DNA of 64,000 bases. Source: FLUQ01 sp031551515 (lineage in GTDB: Bacteria; Desulfobacterota; Desulfovibrionia; Desulfovibrionales; Desulfovibrionaceae). Of this stretch, positions 23,181-32,328 are shown piece after piece. The notes below the pieces were generated by a model, which saw only the letters and a list, made by a program, of their open reading frames with translations, had not been told where the DNA came from and made no database searches. The stretch's first letter is position 1; every line of letters begins with the position of its first letter. The stretch covers positions 13,009 through 77,008 of the forward strand of contig JAVBNL010000004.1 in the NCBI GenBank assembly GCA_031551515.1, in the 5' to 3' direction. The position numbers and the translations under genes were made by a program.

Positions 23181-24398
23181 TTATTGCCCGGCCTCGCCGC
23201 GCAGGCTTTGCAGCAGCAAACTGATGGGGTGAACGGCGGGCAGGCTGGATCCGTGGCGCATCTGCACCCGGCAGGTGCCGCATTCGGAGGCGGAAAGAGG
23301 AGCGCCGCTTTCTTTCAAGGCCTTGAACAGCGGCGCGCCCACGTCCATGCCGATTTCGTATTTGCCTTTCTTGAAGCCATAGCTGCCGGAAATGCCGCAG
23401 CAGCCCGCGTCCATGTCCGTCACCGCAAGGCCGGGCAGCAGACGCAACAGGTCCAGGCCGGTGCGGCCGATGCCCAGCGCCCGCAAATGGCAGGGCGCGT
23501 GATAGGCCAGGCTTTGTACCGGAGAGGTGGCGTTTGTCAGGTTCAGCTCTCCGGCAGAAATGCGTTCCATAATGAATTCGCAAGCTTCGGATACGGCACC
23601 CGCGTGTTCGCCCAGGCCCTGCTCCTGCGGAAAAAGCTCGCGGTATTCGCGCGTAAGCATCAGCGCGCAGCTGGGGCAAGCCGTGACCACGGGAATGCCC
23701 GCTTTGGCCCAGCGGGCCAGCTCCATGCTGTTGGCCCGGGCGCGGTCCATGGCGTCTTCGGCATACCCCCCGGCCACCAGGGGCAGGCCGCAGCAGACGA
23801 AATTCTGCGGCACCACGACGTCGTAACCGGCAAGGCCGAGCAGTTCGATCAGGTCCAGGCCCACTTTGGGCTCGTAATAACTGATGAAACAGCCGGGAAA
23901 CAGGGCTGCGGTTTTATTGCCGTTTTTCTTCGGGCGGCGGCGCAGCGCCCGCCGTTCCCGCAGCGGCGCGAAAGGCGGCAGCGGCGCGCTCTTTTCAATG
24001 CCGAACCAGTCCATGAGCAGGCGGGATACGGGGTTATTCATGCCGAAATTGAGCAGAGAAGCGGGCAGAGAAGAGGCTAGGTAACCCAACGCGCCGGAGT
24101 GGGCCAGAACCCAGTCGCGCGGCGGCGGCGTGTGCGTGCGGCAATAGGCCGCGCGGGCCAGCATGTTGAACGTGGCGACCGGCACGCCGGAAGGGCAGGA
24201 GATGTCGCAGTTTTTGCAGTTGGAGCAATATTCCAGCGAGGCCTCATCCCCGAAACCCAGCAGGCGGAAACGCTCATACGCCGGGCCCGTCAGCTTCGGG
24301 CCGCGAAATTTCATGGTGGCTGCCGCCACGGGGCAGTGCGCCACGCAAATGGTGCAGGCGGTGCACTGGTCGGGGTTGTGCATGCTGTGGGTGCTCAT
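23181..24398 (-). CDS. glpC: Anaerobic glycerol-3-phosphate dehydrogenase subunit C
   Basis: 405 residues. Two N-terminal [4Fe-4S] motifs, CTACTICVAHCP (from Cys12) and CSNCKNCDISCP (near 58-69), are followed by two CCG domains: FVCCGLPL (near 200) and AGCCGISGSYG (near 330), with YHAPCHLRALG between. GlpC is the membrane-linked electron carrier of GlpABC, passing electrons from glycerol-3-phosphate to quinone. GlcF-like proteins look alike, but the GlpA-GlpB gene 1.7 kb upstream argues for GlpC. An unrelated peptidase and a small gene stand between, an odd split. Confidence 0.8.
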   Translation of the reverse strand: MSTHSMHNPDQCTACTICVAHCPVAAATMKFRGPKLTGPAYERFRLLGFGDEASLEYCSNCKNCDISCPSGVPVATFNMLARAAYCRTHTPPPRDWVLAHSGALGYLASSLPASLLNFGMNNPVSRLLMDWFGIEKSAPLPPFAPLRERRALRRRPKKNGNKTAALFPGCFISYYEPKVGLDLIELLGLAGYDVVVPQNFVCCGLPLVAGGYAEDAMDRARANSMELARWAKAGIPVVTACPSCALMLTREYRELFPQEQGLGEHAGAVSEACEFIMERISAGELNLTNATSPVQSLAYHAPCHLRALGIGRTGLDLLRLLPGLAVTDMDAGCCGISGSYGFKKGKYEIGMDVGAPLFKALKESGAPLSASECGTCRVQMRHGSSLPAVHPISLLLQSLRGEAGQ

Positions 24399-24407
24399 GG
24401 CGTGGCC

Positions 24408-24857
24408 TTATTCCTCCGTGCCGCCGGAAAAGGCTTCGGCCGTTTTCGCGTATGTCTTTGCGGGAAACGCTTCGCTCCACTCCCTGCGTATGGCTGTAAC
24501 GGCGGCCAGCATGGCGGTTGCGTCGGCATATATAAGGCGCAGCTCGTCTTTCAGGGGCAGCGCCACGGTATCGGTATCGATTATGCCGCGCAGTTGCCTG
24601 TCGTTCAGGCGTCCGTGGCGGGCGCGAAAGCGGATGAAGCGGTCCAGGGCGGCGATATCGGCAAGAATAAAGCCGAGTTCCGATGCGGTTTCATGCGTGG
24701 CCGCGTGCAACATTTCTTCCAGGCGGCCGCAGAGGCCCGCAAGGGCGGGGGAAGTCGCGGCGGCCAGTTCTTCCGCGTACTTTTCCCCTTCCCGGTTCAG
24801 GGCTTCCAGTTCGCCGGCCAGGGCGGCGAGTTTATGCATCAGTACGTTCTGTTTCAT
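24408..24857 (-). CDS. Small helical protein of unknown function
   Basis: 149 residues from the ATG at 24855-24857 (a TTG six codons earlier is less likely). Almost entirely helical; the first 60 residues (LHMHKLAALAGELEALNREGEKYAEEL-like, in part) predict a coiled coil. No signal, no cysteine clusters, no family I recognise. It stands nine bases before glpC and 43 after the peptidase, so it may be co-transcribed with glpC. Confidence 0.6.
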   Translation of the reverse strand: MKQNVLMHKLAALAGELEALNREGEKYAEELAAATSPALAGLCGRLEEMLHAATHETASELGFILADIAALDRFIRFRARHGRLNDRQLRGIIDTDTVALPLKDELRLIYADATAMLAAVTAIRREWSEAFPAKTYAKTAEAFSGGTEE

Positions 24858-24900
24858 AGCTCTGCCTTTCGACAAAAACGCCGCCCGGCGCTGTAGGGTC

Positions 24901-26046
24901 CTATTTCTTGATCTTGCCGTAGTTTTTCAAAATTTCAAGGGTCTTATCCACCGGCAGTTCTTGAACCGTTCTGCCGTTGCCTGTGGTAGTGGTCGCCGCG
25001 AACAGCGAGTTGATGACCGCTTCTTCCGTGGCTTCTATGGCGGCCATGAACAGCGGCGACATTTCATCGTTGCGCAGCACAGTGAGTTTGTCGAATTTTT
25101 CTTTGGTGCTGTGCGGAATGCGCAGTTCGCTTGCGGTGGAGAAAGCGATCATATAATCGCCGCTGCCGTTGGAGATGATGCTGCCCGTCTTGCCCAGGCC
25201 GATAAAGGCTCTTTTGGCCAGGCGTTCCAGGTTTCTGCTGTCCAGCGGGGCATCGGTGGCAATGACGATCATGATGGACCCGTCAGCGCTCTCAATATTG
25301 CCTTTGAAAGAGTATTGTTTCAGTTCAACGCCCACGGGCGCGCCGTTCACTTCCAGCACGCCGCCGAAGTTGGATTGAACCAGCACGCCGACAGTGTAGC
25401 CGCCCAGCGATTTGGGCAGCACGCGCGAAGATGTGCCGATGCCGCCCTTGAAGCCGAAAGCGACTGTGCCCGTGCCCGCGCCCACGCACCCTTCGGCCAC
25501 GGGGCCGTCTTTGGCTCCGGTGATGGCGTCGAGCACGTGTTTTTTGGTCACCACGCGCGCCCGGATGTCGTTAAGGCCGGAGTCGTTGGTTTCGCCCACA
25601 ACGCCGTTCACGCTGCGCACGGTATTGTTTTCAGGAAAAGACAGGGTGTAGTCGATGATGCCGTCCAGCCCGGCCGCTATGCTCATGGTGTTGGTGAGAA
25701 CGATGGGCGTTTCGATGTTGCCCAGCTCCGCTATTTGCGTGCCTCCGGCCATCTTGCCGAAGCCGTTGCCCACAAAAAAGGCGCCCGGAACTTTATTCTG
25801 GAAAATGTTGCCCTTGTAGGGAACAACCGCCGTCACGCCGGTACGGGTTTTGTCGCCCTCATTCAAAGTCACGTGACCGACGAGCACGCCCGCAACATCG
25901 GTTATGGCGTTGTTTTTGCCCGGTTTCATCACGCCGATGGTGATGCCGTAGTCGCGCGGGCGTTTTTTTCCCGCGGCCTGAGCAGGCGCGGCGGTAAAAG
26001 CGCACAAAACCGCAAGCAGGATAAAGTTGCGTGAAATACGGAACAT
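24901..26046 (-). CDS. Periplasmic P1-family (DmpA-like) aminopeptidase
   Basis: 381 residues. A signal peptide (about 1-24, ending AQAA) directs it to the periplasm. The mature enzyme matches the DmpA/L-aminopeptidase-D-esterase family: NAITDVAGVLVGHVTL, then NDSGLNDIRAR, and GGIGTSSRVLP near residue 222, where the family self-cleaves before the nucleophilic serine to make alpha and beta chains (N-terminal nucleophile hydrolase). Members remove N-terminal D- or L-residues or beta-peptides. It lies 20 bases after the glpA-glpB gene, so it may share its transcript. Substrate unknown. Confidence 0.85.
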   Translation of the reverse strand: MFRISRNFILLAVLCAFTAAPAQAAGKKRPRDYGITIGVMKPGKNNAITDVAGVLVGHVTLNEGDKTRTGVTAVVPYKGNIFQNKVPGAFFVGNGFGKMAGGTQIAELGNIETPIVLTNTMSIAAGLDGIIDYTLSFPENNTVRSVNGVVGETNDSGLNDIRARVVTKKHVLDAITGAKDGPVAEGCVGAGTGTVAFGFKGGIGTSSRVLPKSLGGYTVGVLVQSNFGGVLEVNGAPVGVELKQYSFKGNIESADGSIMIVIATDAPLDSRNLERLAKRAFIGLGKTGSIISNGSGDYMIAFSTASELRIPHSTKEKFDKLTVLRNDEMSPLFMAAIEATEEAVINSLFAATTTTGNGRTVQELPVDKTLEILKNYGKIKK

Positions 26047-26066
26047 GGCGAATCCTTCTTCAGGGG

Positions 26067-29000
26067 TTATGCCAGAGACCCGGCGAACCAGCCCGTGGCC
26101 AGCGCTACGCCGCTGCCGGATTTTTCGGTCGCGAAATCATAGCCCGCCAGAGAGCGTCCGGTGAACAGCACATTGTCGAACAGTGTTTTTTCGTCCGGGC
26201 CGACGGGGTGCAGGCCGCTGTTGACGGCGACCCCGGCGGAGGCGAACGCATGCGGCGAATTGTCGAAAAAGCGTTTGCACGACCAGGCGTCCTGGCTTTC
26301 GGGCATGGGCACGGGCAGGCCGAAAATGGCCTCTTTCGCGCTGCCCGGGCCGGTCAGCACGCCTTCGCTGAACAGGCCGCCCGTGGCGATGATGAACGAA
26401 TCGGCATGATAGACGCGCTCTTTATCGGGCTGCCCCGTGATAAGGGCTTCGCAGCGGCCGTTTGCCGTGAGCGCGCGCGTAACGGCAGCGCCTTCGATAA
26501 ACGAAACCTGCAAAGAGCGCAGATAGGCCATCAAGAGCGCCTGTATGCGCAGCCCGGTGACCGAGGGCGGCGGAGAGAACAGCTCGAGTATGGTCAGCCC
26601 TGCGGCCTTTTCCAGTTCCTTGTGCAGTGTCGAATCCGGCTTTGTGCCGAGAATGGAGGGAATAAGCACGGCATCCGCGCCGTTTGCCGCCTTTTTGAGC
26701 GCGTCCCGCAGCCAGGCGAAGCCCGCCGGGCTGTCCATGAACCGGGCCAGGTCCAGGGCGTTGCCGTCGCGTACGGGCGCGTGCCCGTCAGCCGCGCCTC
26801 GCGCATTCACCGAAACGAGAGGCGAAGGCATGGATGCGTATTCCACACGTTTGCCCGCGAACTGCGGGCAGCGGGCCAGGCCGGATGCCGCCATGTGCGG
26901 CGAAAAATCTTTCATGCCGGTCACCCCGGCCACCATAATGCGTTTAGCCTTTGCCAAAACAGCCGGGTCCATGCCGGGGCCGGTCAGCCAAACAGGTTTC
27001 ATGGTTCCGGCGGCCGTGGGCAGCCAGGCGTTGCCGTGTTTTTCGGAACCGGCCTGCAGCAAGGGGTAGCCTCCGGATGCGGCAAGGCCGGCCATGAAGC
27101 GCAGCGATTCGCGTACAACTTCCGGCCCCAGCAAGCGGTAGGGGTGGTTTGGCGGCAGTGAAGCCATGGCCGCGAAAGGGTCACCGGTCACGATGGAGCC
27201 GCCCGCATAGCCCAAAAGGTCCACGGTGCCGCCGCCTATGCTCAGCGCGCCCGCGCCTTTGCTGATAAGCAGCGTCTTGCGGCCCCGCCCGGCGCTGGTC
27301 GCCGCCGCCACGAGCCCGGAAAGCCCGGAACCCACGACGATGACGTCATATGCTTTGGAGGAAGAGGATTGCGGGATCGGGGCTTCGCCCCGCGCCCTAT
27401 CACGGGATATGGGGGGCTCAGCCCCCTTGACCCCGTTATGAGAGGGAGAGGGAAGGGGGGAGGCCTCGGCAGGGGGCGCACTCAGTTCCGTAAAGCATGC
27501 GCCTTCGCCGCAGGCGCCGTCAATGTTGAGGGTCGCGCCGTAAATGCCGCGTTCCAGCTCGATTTCCCGCAGCTGATTGCCCCAGAGCAGAGGGCGTATG
27601 CCGTGCCAGCGCTCTTCCAGAAACTGGCGGAACAGGTCCTGGGGCGGGGTGTCGGCAAGCAGGCCGCCTTCAACCAGCGCGCCGGTGGCGCGCAAAGCGC
27701 AAAAGCTGCCCTGGCAGGTGCCCATGCCCAGGCGCGTGCGGCGGCGAATGTCGCCCAGCGAATGGCTGGTGGGTTCGGAAGCCACGCTTTCAAATTCCGC
27801 CATGGTCACCAGCTCGCACTCGCAGAGCAGCAGCTTTTTCCAGGGATTTTTTTCCGCCACGGTCACGGCGTTTTGCAAATCGTCACCCAGGCGGGAGACG
27901 GCCTGTTCCAGCCCGCCCGAAGGGAAAAATGCGGCCGCCCGGCGCACAAGGCCGGGGTCGGGCGTGGGGATGATGGGTTCTGCCGCCGTGCGGCAGGGCG
28001 CGGATATGCCCAGCGCTGCAGCCGCCCGGTCGCAGGTTTTTTCCGCCATCAGCCGGAAGGAGGTGAACTTGCCGCCGGTGACGGAAAGCATGCCCGAAAG
28101 TCCTTCTTCCGCATGGTCGATGATCACGAAGTTGCGCGTGGCGGAACGGCCCGTGGAGGCGTCGGGCGAATACAGCGGCCGGGTGCCTGCAAAAGCGCGC
28201 AAAATGCGGTAATCGCGCAGGCGGGGAAAAAGGGCCTCGCCCATGCCGAGCAGGTCTTGCACCTCTTTGCCGCTGGGGGTGGTGTCGTCGGGCCTGTCTG
28301 TCGGCACCGAGGTGGTGCCGAAAATGGTGATGGAGCCGTGCGGCACGAAAATGTCGCCGTCCGTGGATTTGCGCAGGCGGTTGACCACCCGGTCGGTAAA
28401 GCGGTGGTTGAAGGCGAGCAGGGTGCCTTTGTCAGGCACGACGTTGACGGCCATGCCCGCCAGCTTCGCCACGCCGCCCACCCAGGAGCCGGTGGCGTTG
28501 ATGATATAGTCGCAGGGAAAATATTCTTTTTGCCCGCTGCGGGTGTGCAGCAGCCATGCCCCCTTGATCTTGCCGCCAGGGGCGTCGATGCCGGTCACCC
28601 GGCAATAGGTGCGCACGGCCCCGCCGTGCCGGCGGGCGGCCATGGTGTTGTGCCAGACCAGGCGAAAACCGTCCACGGCCGCATCGGGCACGCGATACAC
28701 AGCGCGGGCCTCACGGGTCAGGTTGGGTTCGCGGCGGCGGGCCTCGTCAAGCGAAACGGGGGTTACGCTTATGCCGCACGCCTCGCAGGCGGCGGCCCAG
28801 CGTTCTTCAAAAGCCGGATCGTCGGCCGGGGTGCGCACGAACCACCCTTCCGTATCTTCCACGCAAAAGCCGCCTATGCGGCGCAAAATGGCATTTTCCG
28901 TAATGCATTCGCGGGCCGCGTCCGGGTCGCCCACGGCATAGCGCGCGCCGCTGTGCAAAAGGCCGTGAAAGCGCGAACTGGTGCCGGAAGCCAAATCCCC

Positions 29001-29102
29001 CTGTTCCACCAGCACGGCGCGGATGCCGCGCAGGCAAAGATCGCGCAATATGCCCGTGCCTGTCGCGCCGCCGCCGATGACCAGAACCGTCGCTTCACTC
29101 AT
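26067..29102 (-). CDS. glpAB: Fused GlpA-GlpB glycerol-3-phosphate dehydrogenase
   Basis: 1011 residues, equal to GlpA plus GlpB. Residues 1-540 are GlpA: FAD site VLVIGGGATGTGILRDL, RFHGLLHSGARYAV, VTGGKFTSFRLMAE, and a C-terminal BFD-like [2Fe-2S] part with CECELVT and GMGTCQGSFC. Residues about 541-585 are a proline/serine-rich linker. Residues 586-1011 are GlpB: a second dinucleotide site DVIVVGSGLSGLVAA, IIATGGLFSEGV, and FTGRSLAGYD. The enzyme oxidises glycerol-3-phosphate to dihydroxyacetone phosphate; GlpC nearby completes it. The linker DNA contains dispersed palindromes. GAGGAG precedes the ATG. A merged gene from a lost stop is possible, but the frame is open throughout. Confidence 0.85.
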   Translation of the reverse strand: MSEATVLVIGGGATGTGILRDLCLRGIRAVLVEQGDLASGTSSRFHGLLHSGARYAVGDPDAARECITENAILRRIGGFCVEDTEGWFVRTPADDPAFEERWAAACEACGISVTPVSLDEARRREPNLTREARAVYRVPDAAVDGFRLVWHNTMAARRHGGAVRTYCRVTGIDAPGGKIKGAWLLHTRSGQKEYFPCDYIINATGSWVGGVAKLAGMAVNVVPDKGTLLAFNHRFTDRVVNRLRKSTDGDIFVPHGSITIFGTTSVPTDRPDDTTPSGKEVQDLLGMGEALFPRLRDYRILRAFAGTRPLYSPDASTGRSATRNFVIIDHAEEGLSGMLSVTGGKFTSFRLMAEKTCDRAAAALGISAPCRTAAEPIIPTPDPGLVRRAAAFFPSGGLEQAVSRLGDDLQNAVTVAEKNPWKKLLLCECELVTMAEFESVASEPTSHSLGDIRRRTRLGMGTCQGSFCALRATGALVEGGLLADTPPQDLFRQFLEERWHGIRPLLWGNQLREIELERGIYGATLNIDGACGEGACFTELSAPPAEASPLPSPSHNGVKGAEPPISRDRARGEAPIPQSSSSKAYDVIVVGSGLSGLVAAATSAGRGRKTLLISKGAGALSIGGGTVDLLGYAGGSIVTGDPFAAMASLPPNHPYRLLGPEVVRESLRFMAGLAASGGYPLLQAGSEKHGNAWLPTAAGTMKPVWLTGPGMDPAVLAKAKRIMVAGVTGMKDFSPHMAASGLARCPQFAGKRVEYASMPSPLVSVNARGAADGHAPVRDGNALDLARFMDSPAGFAWLRDALKKAANGADAVLIPSILGTKPDSTLHKELEKAAGLTILELFSPPPSVTGLRIQALLMAYLRSLQVSFIEGAAVTRALTANGRCEALITGQPDKERVYHADSFIIATGGLFSEGVLTGPGSAKEAIFGLPVPMPESQDAWSCKRFFDNSPHAFASAGVAVNSGLHPVGPDEKTLFDNVLFTGRSLAGYDFATEKSGSGVALATGWFAGSLA
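27379..27435. repeat. REP-like palindromes inside the glpA-glpB linker
   Basis: Two G/C palindromes, GGGGCTTCGCCCC (27379-27391) and GGGGGGCTCAGCCCCC (27411-27426), lie inside the coding sequence of the fusion linker. The second shares the core GGGGGCTCAGCCCCCTT with 3371-3389 between genes. The element is read in frame without a stop. Confidence 0.6.
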
Positions 29103-29226
29103 GCCGTGCTCCTCACAACGTTGCCTTTTCGGTGTACCCTACAGGGCAGGCTGCCGCAAGCATCAGGAGAATAACCTCGCCTTCGCCTGGTTGCGATTTT
29201 TTCATAGCGGGTATAGGAGGTGCCGG

Positions 29227-30162
29227 ATGAGCGACGAAAACGCACCGGGCGTGTCCGATGCACCCTCTGAACCCGGTGGCAGCGGGGATACCTCAACGGG
29301 CTTATGGGCCGCCGTGGCGGCTTTCGGTCTTTGGGGTATTATGCCGCTGTACTGGAAACAGCTCGGCGCCGTTGCTCCTCTGGAGATTATTTTTCACCGC
29401 GGGGTGTGGTCTTTTGTTTTCGTGGTGCCTTTCGCCATCCTGACCGGGCGCATGGGCGAGGTTCGGCGGGCCCTTTCCCGGCAAAGTGTGGGGTTGCTTT
29501 TCTGCTCCGGCTCCGTTCTGGCCGCCAACTGGCTTATTTTTATCTGGGCCATCAATAACGGCCTGATTCTGGAAACGAGCCTGGGCAACTATATTAACCC
29601 GCTTTTCAACATGCTCTGCGGGGTGCTGTTGTTTCGAGACCGGCCCAGCCGCCTGCAGTGGTGCGCCATCACGCTGGCCGCGGTGGGCGTGGGCATCCGC
29701 GTCATATCGTTGGGCAGCCTGCCTTGGGTGGCGCTCAGTTTGCCTCTTACCTTCAGCATGTACGGCCTGCTGCGCAAAATCATCAAAGTGGAAGCCGTGC
29801 CCGGCATGCTGGTGGAAACTGGCCTGCTGCTGCCCTTCACCTTGGGCGGCATGATTTTTTATATGTCCGCGGGGCTTTCTTCCTTCAGTTTTACCTATCC
29901 CGTTGAAATGGCCCTGCTTATGGGCGCGGGGGTGGCGACATCCATTCCCATGTCGCTTTTCGCATACGGTGCACGGCATTTGCAGCTAACCACCCTGGGG
30001 GTTCTGCACTACATCGTTCCCTCCTCTTCTTTTCTTATCGGCGTATTTATTTATGACGAGCCCCTCACGAAGGCCTACGCCATGACCTTCGGCTGCATCT
30101 GGCTGGCGTTGTGCATGTATACTGTCGACATCTGGCGCAAGTTCCACGCCGTTAAAAGGTAG
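29227..30162 (+). CDS. rarD: RarD-type EamA transporter (copy 2)
   Basis: 311 residues from the ATG at 29227, selected by the AGGAGGT five bases before it. Ten hydrophobic helices, with the RarD marks LWGIMPLYW, FIWAINNGLILETSLGNYINPL and FAYGARHLQLTTLGVLHYIVPS in the same places as the copy at 7905-8828. A polar 25-residue N-terminal tail is unique to this copy. The two differ throughout, so the duplication is old or one was acquired. Divergent from glpAB with 125 bases between. Confidence 0.85.
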   Translation: MSDENAPGVSDAPSEPGGSGDTSTGLWAAVAAFGLWGIMPLYWKQLGAVAPLEIIFHRGVWSFVFVVPFAILTGRMGEVRRALSRQSVGLLFCSGSVLAANWLIFIWAINNGLILETSLGNYINPLFNMLCGVLLFRDRPSRLQWCAITLAAVGVGIRVISLGSLPWVALSLPLTFSMYGLLRKIIKVEAVPGMLVETGLLLPFTLGGMIFYMSAGLSSFSFTYPVEMALLMGAGVATSIPMSLFAYGARHLQLTTLGVLHYIVPSSSFLIGVFIYDEPLTKAYAMTFGCIWLALCMYTVDIWRKFHAVKR

Positions 30163-30219
30163 GCGCAGCAGGGGGTTGAAGCCTGCCGGAAAAATAAAAA
30201 GAAGGCTTTCGTATTGTAA

Positions 30220-30342
30220 ATGAAGGCGGAATCAGGCAAGGTGACCTTGGAGCGCCGGGAGCGCGCCGGCGGCCTGGCCGCCGTCGGATTTTGCTGGGGA
30301 ATGCCTAAGGGCGCTTGTGCCGATACACTACAGATGAGGTAA
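30220..30342 (+). CDS. Possible 40-residue leader ORF before PEPCK
   Basis: An ATG frame of 40 codons ends six bases before the pckG GTG start, so it could couple translation. It opens MKAESGKVTLERRE, contains an internal G/C-rich hairpin region and a weak GAAGG far upstream. No recognisable motif. The rest of 30163-30348 shows no gene. Coding status is doubtful. Confidence 0.2.
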   Translation: MKAESGKVTLERRERAGGLAAVGFCWGMPKGACADTLQMR

Positions 30343-30348
30343 GCAACA

Positions 30349-32202
30349 GTGAAAACAAATCTGACTGCGAAGAAGACGACCAACAAAAAATTGATCGCTT
30401 GGGTCGATGAAATCGCGGCTTTGTGCCAACCTGACGCTGTTTATTGGTGCGATGGTTCGGAGCGCGAGAAGAAGTCCTTGAACGAGCTTTTGGTCAAAAG
30501 CGGCACCTTCACGCCTTTGAACCCCAAAAAACGCCCCGGTTCTTTTCTGGCGCGGTCCAACCCGGCGGACGTCGCCCGTATGGAGCACCGCACCTTTATT
30601 TGCTCCGCGAAAGAGAGCGACGCGGGTCCCAACAACAACTGGGCTGACCCCAAAGACATGCGAAAGAAGCTGACCGGCCTGTTCAAAGGCTGCATGCGCG
30701 GCCGCACCATGTATGTGGTGCCTTACAGCATGGGGCCGGTGGGTTCGAACATCGCGCAGATCGGCGTTGAAATCACCGACTCCCCCTATGTCGTGGTCAG
30801 CATGCGCATCACGACCCGCATCGGTCAGAAAGTACTGAATACTTTGGGCCCCAAGGGCTTTTTCGTTCCCTGCATCCATTCCGTGGGCCAGCCCGTGCTG
30901 CCCGGCGAGAAAGACGTGCCTTGGCCCTGCGACCCGGAAAACGTGCACGTGGTGCACTTTCCCGAAACCCGCGAAATCTGGTCTTACGGCAGCGGTTACG
31001 GCGGCAACGCTCTGCTCGGCAAAAAGTGCCTTGCTTTGCGCATCGCTTCCGTCATGGCCCGTGACGAAGGCTGGCTGGCGGAGCACATGCTCATCGTGGG
31101 CATTGAAAACCCCGAAGGCGAAAAGACTTATGTGGCGGCCGCGTTCCCCAGCGCCTGCGGCAAGACCAACCTGGCCATGCTTATTCCGCCCAAGGGCTTT
31201 AAAGGCTGGAAGATTTACACCGTGGGCGACGACATCGCCTGGATCAAACCCGGCAAAGACGGCCGCCTGTACGCCATTAACGCGGAAGCGGGCTTTTTCG
31301 GCGTGGCCCCCGGCACCTCTGACAAAACCAACAAAAACGCCTTGGCCTCTTGCCGTGCCAACACCATCTTCACCAACGTGGCCTTGACCGTCGTCGGTGA
31401 CGTGTGGTGGGATGGCATGACCAAAGAAGCGCCCAAACCCCTGATCGACTGGTAAGGGCAAGATGGGAAGCCCGGCTGCGGTCGGGACGCGGCGCACCCC
31501 AACTCTCGCTTTACCGCGCCCGCTTCCCAGTGCCCCAGCATCGACCCTGACTGGGAAAACACCAAGGGCGTGCCCATCAGCGCCTTTATCTTCGGCGGGC
31601 GGCTGAGCAAAAACGCGCCTCTGGTTTATCAGGCCTTCAACTGGTCCCACGGCGTGTACATGGGCGCCACCGCCGGTTCTGAAAAGACCGCCGCGGCCGA
31701 CGGGCAGGCTGACATCCGCTATGACCCCATGGCCATGCTGCCGTTCTGCGGGTACAACATGGGCGATTATTTCGCCCACTGGCTGAAGATCGGCCGCACC
31801 ACGCCCAAGCCCCCGGCCATTTTCCGGGTGAACTGGTTCCGTAAAGACGAGAAGGGTCGTTTCATTTGGCCCGGCTTCGGCGACAACCTGCGCGTGTTGA
31901 AATGGATCGTGGACCGCGCGCGCGGCCGCGCCCAGGCCATTGAAAGCCCGCTGGGCATGATGCCGTATTACGAAGACCTGCACTGGAAGGGCCTGGAATT
32001 TTCGAAAGAGGATTTCGACAAAGTCTCCGCCATTGACAGAGCCGCCGGGCTGAAAGAAGCCGAAGGCCAGAAAGCGCACCTGGAGCAGTTCGCCAAGATC
32101 GGCAAATTGCCCGAAGAGTTCGTGCACGAGCAGCGCCTTTTGGCCATGCGCCTGGAAAGATCGGAAAAAGTCTGGAAGCTGCCCGCGAAGACCAAAAAAT
32201 AA
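30349..32202 (+). pseudogene. pckG: GTP-dependent PEP carboxykinase broken by an in-frame stop
   Basis: The GTP-type enzyme converts oxaloacetate to phosphoenolpyruvate. The frame starts with GTG (GAGGT upstream) and matches the family over its full length, but codon 369 is TAA, after PKPLIDW. Beyond it the same frame continues (GQDGKPGCGRDAAHPNSRF) to a natural end at 32202, for a total of 617 codons, the normal length. Seen motifs: VPYSMGPVGSN, kinase loop FPSACGKTNLAM (about 266-277), VGDDIAW, and, after the stop, IFGGRLSKN and RVNWFRKDEKG. The family usually has Gln or a similar residue at the stop, so a C-to-T change making CAA into TAA is likely. The stop removes essential parts. Sequencing error is possible. 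Confidence 0.85.
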
Positions 32203-32223
32203 GACGAACTATACTCCAATATG

Positions 32224-32255
32224 GAAAGGGGGGGGGGCGTATGCCCTCCCTTTTT
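32224..32255 (+). terminator. Terminator of the PEPCK locus
   Basis: A G run followed by CGTATG and CCCTCCC then five T gives a hairpin with U tract about 25 bases after the pckG end. Confidence 0.7.
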
Positions 32256-32301
32256 CGTTTCCGGCACGGCTGTTTCGGCTCGTGATATTTTTTACACATA
32301 C

Positions 32302-32328
32302 TGGACAATGATTGTGATTTTTTATACT
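32302..32328 (+). promoter_or_regulatory. Candidate promoter of the hydrogenase operon, with long structured leader
   Basis: TGGACA (32302-32307) and TATACT (32323-32328) at 15-base spacing. TTGTGA overlaps the spacer and could be a half-site for Rex or a CRP/FNR regulator, though the other half is poor. About 205 bases of leader follow (to 32540) with no gene; it holds hairpins at 32365-32394 and 32394-32405. Confidence 0.45.

Noticed and set aside
27369..29174. 601-codon plus-strand frame over glpA
   Set aside because: Shadow of the GlpA frame; no domain signature.
31453..31455. Reassigned UAA codon (Gln) in PEPCK
   Set aside because: Many other genes here end in TAA, for example the extra fumarase alpha gene and znuA's neighbour cheZ, so global reassignment is excluded; a point mutation or error is simpler.
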